Shown piece after piece: positions 38,654 to 42,224 of a stretch of 42,224 bases of DNA. Source of the DNA: CAZDYP01 sp964509505 (GTDB taxonomy: Bacteria; Chloroflexota; Anaerolineae; JACRMK01); contig CAZDYP010000017.1 of assembly GCA_964509505.1 (NCBI GenBank), forward strand, positions 1 through 42,224. Reading direction: 5' to 3'. Under the pieces are notes generated by a model, which was not told the DNA's origin, searched no databases, and saw nothing but the letters and a program-made list of their open reading frames with translations. Each line of letters starts with the position of its first letter. Within the stretch, counting starts at the first letter, position 1. Both the position numbers and the translations under genes were made by a program.

Positions 38654-41097
38654 AATCTCTCTTCACTCTCACGCACGCTTCGCGCGTTTCACGTTTCGCG
38701 CCATTTGCCATTCGCTATGCGCCACTCGCTCTTCTGTTCCTCCTCCCCTTCCTCTTCTTCTGGCGTCTCTTCGCGCCGAATCCGCTCGACCGTCTGTGGT
38801 TGCCCGCAGGCGACCTCACCTTGCAATACTACCCGCTGCGTGTCTTCGCCGCGCGTGCCCTCGCCAACGGCAACTTGCCCTTGTGGAATCCACACATGTA
38901 CGCGGGACAACCCGCGCTCGCGGACTCACAGATGGCGGTGCTGTATCCCATCAACTTGTTGACGGCGCTCGCGCTCGCCGCATTGGACAGACCCTTCACC
39001 TTCGGCATCCTCCAACTGCAAATCGTCCTTCACTATTCGCTCGCCGCCGTCTTCACTTATCTGTTTGCCCATCGCCTCACTCACAAAACATTCGCCGCGT
39101 TCTGCGCCGCACTCGTCTTCACCTTTGGCGGCTACCTCATTTCCTACCCCGCGCAACAACCGACGATTCTCGCTAGCGCCGTGTGGCTGCCGTTGGTGTT
39201 GTGGTGTCTTGACCATGCTACAACGAAAGACCCAAAGGGTTTTGAAAACCCTTTGGATCTGAGAGACATCTGGTGGCTTGCCTGTGCGGGCGCGGCGATG
39301 GCGATGAGCATTTTCGCAGGACACCCGCAAACATTTACTTATGTGCTTTACACGGCGCTTGGATATTGGATGTTTAGATATTGGCTATTCAGATATTGGA
39401 TAGTGGATAGTGGATATTTGCCCCCCAAACTCCAATCTCTAATATCCACTATCCAATGCCTGATCGTGTTCGTCGCCTTCGCTCTCAGCCTCTCCGCCGC
39501 ACAGCTCCTGCCCACGCTCGAATTCACGCGCTACTCCACCCGCGCCCAACTTGGCTATCCCTTCACGTCGGGCGGCTTCGCGCTACACGAACTCGTGACC
39601 ATCCTCATTCCTGGCTACTTCGGCGGCTCGCCGCTCTATGTCGGCATCATCCCCCTACTGCTAGCGCTTTACGCCATCCTCGCAAATAAAATTCCCAATC
39701 CCCAATCCCCAATCCCAACGTCGAGCGCCCAACCCTCGCCCTTCAACCCCCAACCGCCAATCACCAATGCTAAAGCGCCGCTTCGCTGTTACCAATTACC
39801 AATTACTTTTTGGCTTGCCCTCGCCCTCATCGCCCTGTTCCTTTCGCTCGGCGATTCATCATTTCTCTATTCGCTTTTTTACCTGTTCGCGCCGGGCTTC
39901 GCGCAAATCCGCAATCAGGAGCGCGCGGCGTTGTTGTGGTCGTTTGCATTGGCGATGTTGGCGGCAATCGGCGCAGCGCGTTTGGCATTGCTCTCAGGCA
40001 AATTGCGCCGCGTGATCTTTGAATGCGGACAAACTTTTTTGCGCTGGGCAATGGTTACAACCATCGCGCTCGTTGCGCTCGCCTATCTCGGCGCATTGGC
40101 GAATGAAAGTGAAAAGGTCAATCTGTTCCCCGGCGTATTGCGCCAGCTCGTGCCGACGTTTTTTTATTTGCTCGGCGCATGGGCATTGTGGCGCCTGCGC
40201 TTTCGCGCGTTTGTCTCGCGCCGTTGGTTGATGGCGAGTGTGGCGTGCCTCATTGGCTTGAATCTGTTCAGCGTTAACGGCTCATACAATTTCCAAAAAC
40301 CAACGCCCCCCAACTATTTTCCAGAGACGACGTTGACGCGCGCCTTACTGGCAGAGCTGCGCACCAATCCCCTCGCGCGTGTGGCGAGCGAGGGCTTGTT
40401 GCCCGGCGGACATAACGCGGGCGCAGACTATGGCTTCGCAGACATCAACGGCAACGACCCGCTCCATCTGCAAGCGACGGAGACGTTTGACCAAGCAGTA
40501 AACGAGCTGCGCAAGTTTCAATTGCTTGGCGTGCAATACGTCGTCACGAAGCGCGCCATCACGCATGGCGCGTTCATGTTGCTCGCCACGGAAGGCGACG
40601 CGCGCCTGTATCATTACACTGAAGCGATGCCGCGCGCCTGGCTTGTCCATCATGCCACCGTCATACCTGCCGAAAAAATTTTCGCGACGTTGAACAGCCA
40701 CGAGTTCAATCATCAAATGAGCGTCGTGTTGTCGTCGCCCTCGCCCAGCGCGCTCGCGGTTCCGCCGCAACCCACCGACGGCGTCGCCATCACCCAACAC
40801 GGCGCGGGCCATTTGACGATTCAGGCGGCATCCACCACCAATGGCTTGCTGGTCATCAGTGAAATTTTTTATCCGGGCTGGAAGGCTTACGTGGATGGGC
40901 AAGCCGCGCCTATTATGTCAGCCAATGGACTTTTGCTGGCAGTGCCTATGCCAAGTGGCTCACACAAAATTGAGTTGACGTATGACCCTGATTGGTGGAA
41001 AATAGGCATGGTTGTTTCAACGCTTAGTCTTTTACTATGGGGTAGTCTTGGCATGGCGCTATTGTGGCAAAGCAAGCGCGTGAAGCGTGAAACGTAG
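38650..41097 (+). CDS. YfhO-family polytopic membrane protein
   Basis: Encodes 815 residues; AAGGATG lies just before the ATG, which overlaps the isomerase stop. YfhO proteins are GT-C-like membrane glycosyltransferases that in Gram-positives modify lipoteichoic acid. Here the target is presumably another surface glycan. There are about 12 membrane helices to residue 540 with the early loop DLTLQYYPLRVFAARALANG..LWNPHMYAG. The soluble C-terminal part ends with the family signature SEIFYPGWKAYVDGQ..LLLAVPMPSGSHKIEL. Odd features are in-frame stretches of intergenic-type repeat words near the N terminus, near 39230, at 39360-39457 and at 39690-39800, which give sequences such as FRYWLFRYWIVDSG and PNPQSPIPTSSAQP in loops. 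Confidence 0.88.
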   Translation: MKSLFTLTHASRVSRFAPFAIRYAPLALLFLLPFLFFWRLFAPNPLDRLWLPAGDLTLQYYPLRVFAARALANGNLPLWNPHMYAGQPALADSQMAVLYPINLLTALALAALDRPFTFGILQLQIVLHYSLAAVFTYLFAHRLTHKTFAAFCAALVFTFGGYLISYPAQQPTILASAVWLPLVLWCLDHATTKDPKGFENPLDLRDIWWLACAGAAMAMSIFAGHPQTFTYVLYTALGYWMFRYWLFRYWIVDSGYLPPKLQSLISTIQCLIVFVAFALSLSAAQLLPTLEFTRYSTRAQLGYPFTSGGFALHELVTILIPGYFGGSPLYVGIIPLLLALYAILANKIPNPQSPIPTSSAQPSPFNPQPPITNAKAPLRCYQLPITFWLALALIALFLSLGDSSFLYSLFYLFAPGFAQIRNQERAALLWSFALAMLAAIGAARLALLSGKLRRVIFECGQTFLRWAMVTTIALVALAYLGALANESEKVNLFPGVLRQLVPTFFYLLGAWALWRLRFRAFVSRRWLMASVACLIGLNLFSVNGSYNFQKPTPPNYFPETTLTRALLAELRTNPLARVASEGLLPGGHNAGADYGFADINGNDPLHLQATETFDQAVNELRKFQLLGVQYVVTKRAITHGAFMLLATEGDARLYHYTEAMPRAWLVHHATVIPAEKIFATLNSHEFNHQMSVVLSSPSPSALAVPPQPTDGVAITQHGAGHLTIQAASTTNGLLVISEIFYPGWKAYVDGQAAPIMSANGLLLAVPMPSGSHKIELTYDPDWWKIGMVVSTLSLLLWGSLGMALLWQSKRVKRET
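39395..39457. repeat. Inverted word repeat inside the YfhO coding region
   Basis: ATTGGATAGTGGATAGTGGATATT (39395-39418 region) is matched by AATATCCACTATCCAAT (39441-39457), a perfect 17-bp inverted pair. Looser copies (GGATATTGG, AGATATTGG) extend left to 39360. The reading frame stays open. Confidence 0.85.
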
Positions 41098-41124
41098 TTA
41101 ATACATGTTTACAAGGGATATAGG

Positions 41125-42063
41125 ATGCTTCGTCGTATCTTCATGTTCATTATGTTGTCGGTTGGGATGCAATGGTCATCATCGTCCACTTACGCCGATT
41201 GCGCCGATTGCGCCGCACGCGCCGCCCAGTTTTGGGCAGCGGTACACAAAGAAGTAACCAGCGCCTCGCCCGCGCTCGCCGATTACCTCGCGCGTCACGA
41301 GCTCTCACATGGGCGCGCCAATGGGCAGAACTACTACCTCACACCCGATTGCGGCGCGCGTCCGTCGCAGCTCGAAGAGGTATTGGACATCGCCAAGTCA
41401 CTCCACGTGCGCATGACCGTTTTTTTGATGGGCAATATGATTGACCGCTTCCCTGAATACTCCAGCGCGCTGCTCAAGCGGTTGGTCGCCGAGGGACACG
41501 AGCTCGGTTTGCATAGCTACAGTCATCGTTCATTCGTGAATATGGAACGCGAGGAAATGTACGATGAGGTCGTGCGTAACTGGGCGCTGATTGATTGGGC
41601 GCTCGGCTATCATTATCCCATTCGCTTCATTCGCAACCCCTACGGCGCGCGCAACGCCGACGTGATGCGCACGCTCGGCGAGTTCGGTTTGCAGCACGTG
41701 TTCTGGGACATTGACACGCTCGGTTGGCGCGACTTTGCGACGCCGCAAATCGTGCACGATCAAGTGTTGAAGAAGATCAAACCTGGTGCGATGATCGTGT
41801 TTCATTGCAGTGCGGAATCAGACCGTATCGGTTTGCCCATGTTCGTCAACAGCTTGCGCGCGCAAGGTTATGAACCGCAGCTGCTCTCGGCGGGACATCC
41901 ACCCCTCACGGAGGCTGAGCTCCGGGGTTATCCGAAAGCGCCCCCACCCACACCTACACCCGAGCCACCGCCGCCTACACCTACACCACCGCCAGTGAGG
42001 GAAGCAGCGCCCACCCAGCCCACGCTTCCAGGTTTGCTACAAGCCTTGAGATTTTTAGAATGA
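41125..42063 (+). CDS. Secreted NodB-type polysaccharide deacetylase with altered metal motif
   Basis: Encodes 312 residues with AAGGGATATAGG before the ATG. A signal peptide (about 1-24, FMFIMLSVGMQ..TYA) is followed by the catalytic domain and a Pro-Thr-rich tail (PPTPTPEPPPPTPTPPP). NodB motifs: motif 1, usually TFDDG, reads T73-P-D75-C76-G; motif 2 is H130-SYS-H134; motif 3 is R170-NPYG; motif 4 is DIDTLGW (195-201); motif 5 has His227 in IVFHCSAE. Asp75 (catalytic base position) and both His ligands are kept, but the metal-binding second Asp is Cys. It probably deacetylates a cell-surface N-acetylated glycan or is a modified relative. Confidence 0.87.
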   Translation: MLRRIFMFIMLSVGMQWSSSSTYADCADCAARAAQFWAAVHKEVTSASPALADYLARHELSHGRANGQNYYLTPDCGARPSQLEEVLDIAKSLHVRMTVFLMGNMIDRFPEYSSALLKRLVAEGHELGLHSYSHRSFVNMEREEMYDEVVRNWALIDWALGYHYPIRFIRNPYGARNADVMRTLGEFGLQHVFWDIDTLGWRDFATPQIVHDQVLKKIKPGAMIVFHCSAESDRIGLPMFVNSLRAQGYEPQLLSAGHPPLTEAELRGYPKAPPPTPTPEPPPPTPTPPPVREAAPTQPTLPGLLQALRFLE

Positions 42064-42109
42064 ATTACCGCATGGCTATTTTAAGCATCCGTGTGATTGG
42101 AGCGAACTG

Positions 42110-42224
42110 ATGGCAATCCATCGCAAGACACAAGGGGCACTCACCATCCCCGGCCCATGCTTCATTTGTGGCAAACTCATCGGCGTCAATCAAAATGAAG
42201 ATTTGATATTCTGGCATGGCGTCA
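42110..42224 (+). CDS. Start of an unidentified protein (truncated by the window)
   Basis: The ATG at 42110 has GGAG eight bases before it and opens a frame that stays open to the window edge (38 codons: MAIHRKTQGALTIPGP, then CFICGKLIG). A CxxC pair may start a zinc site. It is too short to assign. Confidence 0.5.
   Translation, partial: MAIHRKTQGALTIPGPCFICGKLIGVNQNEDLIFWHGV

Overview
The window reads as a scaffold from a Chloroflexota (Anaerolineae/Caldilineae-like) bacterium, most likely a metagenome bin. This rests on family knowledge and style rather than a marker gene: two SARP/STAND regulators, a beta-helix surface protein ending in a YLPLV-type tail, Thr-Pro-rich anchored proteins, very rich intergenic repeats, and two 100-N scaffold gaps that both lie inside repeat arrays (3911-4010 and 12026-12125). 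Most genes lack a strong Shine-Dalgarno sequence, and several appear to be leaderless behind an extended -10 box.

Layout. 1-434 (-) is a frameshifted DHFR-like reductase fragment, followed by quasi-palindromes and a terminator. 765-3743 (-) encodes a secreted beta-helix protein and a small Chloroflexi-type protein. 4047-6935 (+) is an AfsR-like regulator with a leaderless promoter. 7165-11788 (-) is a compact three-gene operon: a B12-binding sensor with the light-sensor motif W-x9-EH, a soluble histidine kinase, and a receiver-PAS-GAF-GAF-HD-GYP output protein. It has a terminator at one end, a palindromic repeat array at the other, and CCGG content unlike its neighbours. 12400-15765 (-) holds a DedA protein, MoeA and an AAA ATPase. 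15880-19215 (-) is the tig-clpP-clpX cluster, and three tRNA genes lie between 19330 and 19962.

20013-22680 carries an acyl-CoA dehydrogenase (-), an SDR oxidoreductase (+) and a Gam-like coiled-coil protein (+). 22819-23273 is an eight-repeat CRISPR array (28-nt repeats, 33-nt spacers) with no cas genes in the window. It carries one duplicated spacer and is flanked by long imperfect inverted repeats. 23413-26685 (+) is a MalT-like regulator with a C-terminal SARP domain. 26977-33901 (+) is a branched-chain-amino-acid-type ABC importer (binding protein, two ATPases, two permeases) interleaved with two alpha/beta hydrolases, followed by a DUF1990 protein.

34783-35240 holds a strong promoter, a MITE-like element and a 75-bp tandem repeat with no protein gene. 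35349-42224 (+) encodes two Thr-Pro-rich membrane proteins, RsmI, a type I mannose-6-phosphate isomerase, a YfhO-family membrane protein, a NodB-type deacetylase with an altered metal motif, and a partial gene at the edge.

The two most interesting things are the putative cobalamin photoreceptor/c-di-GMP circuit, and the pervasive intergenic arrays of short words arranged as inverted halves. These arrays border or overlap gene starts and stops, supply promoter elements and even occur in frame inside a coding region. The inverted flanks of the CRISPR array may be a larger case of the same phenomenon.
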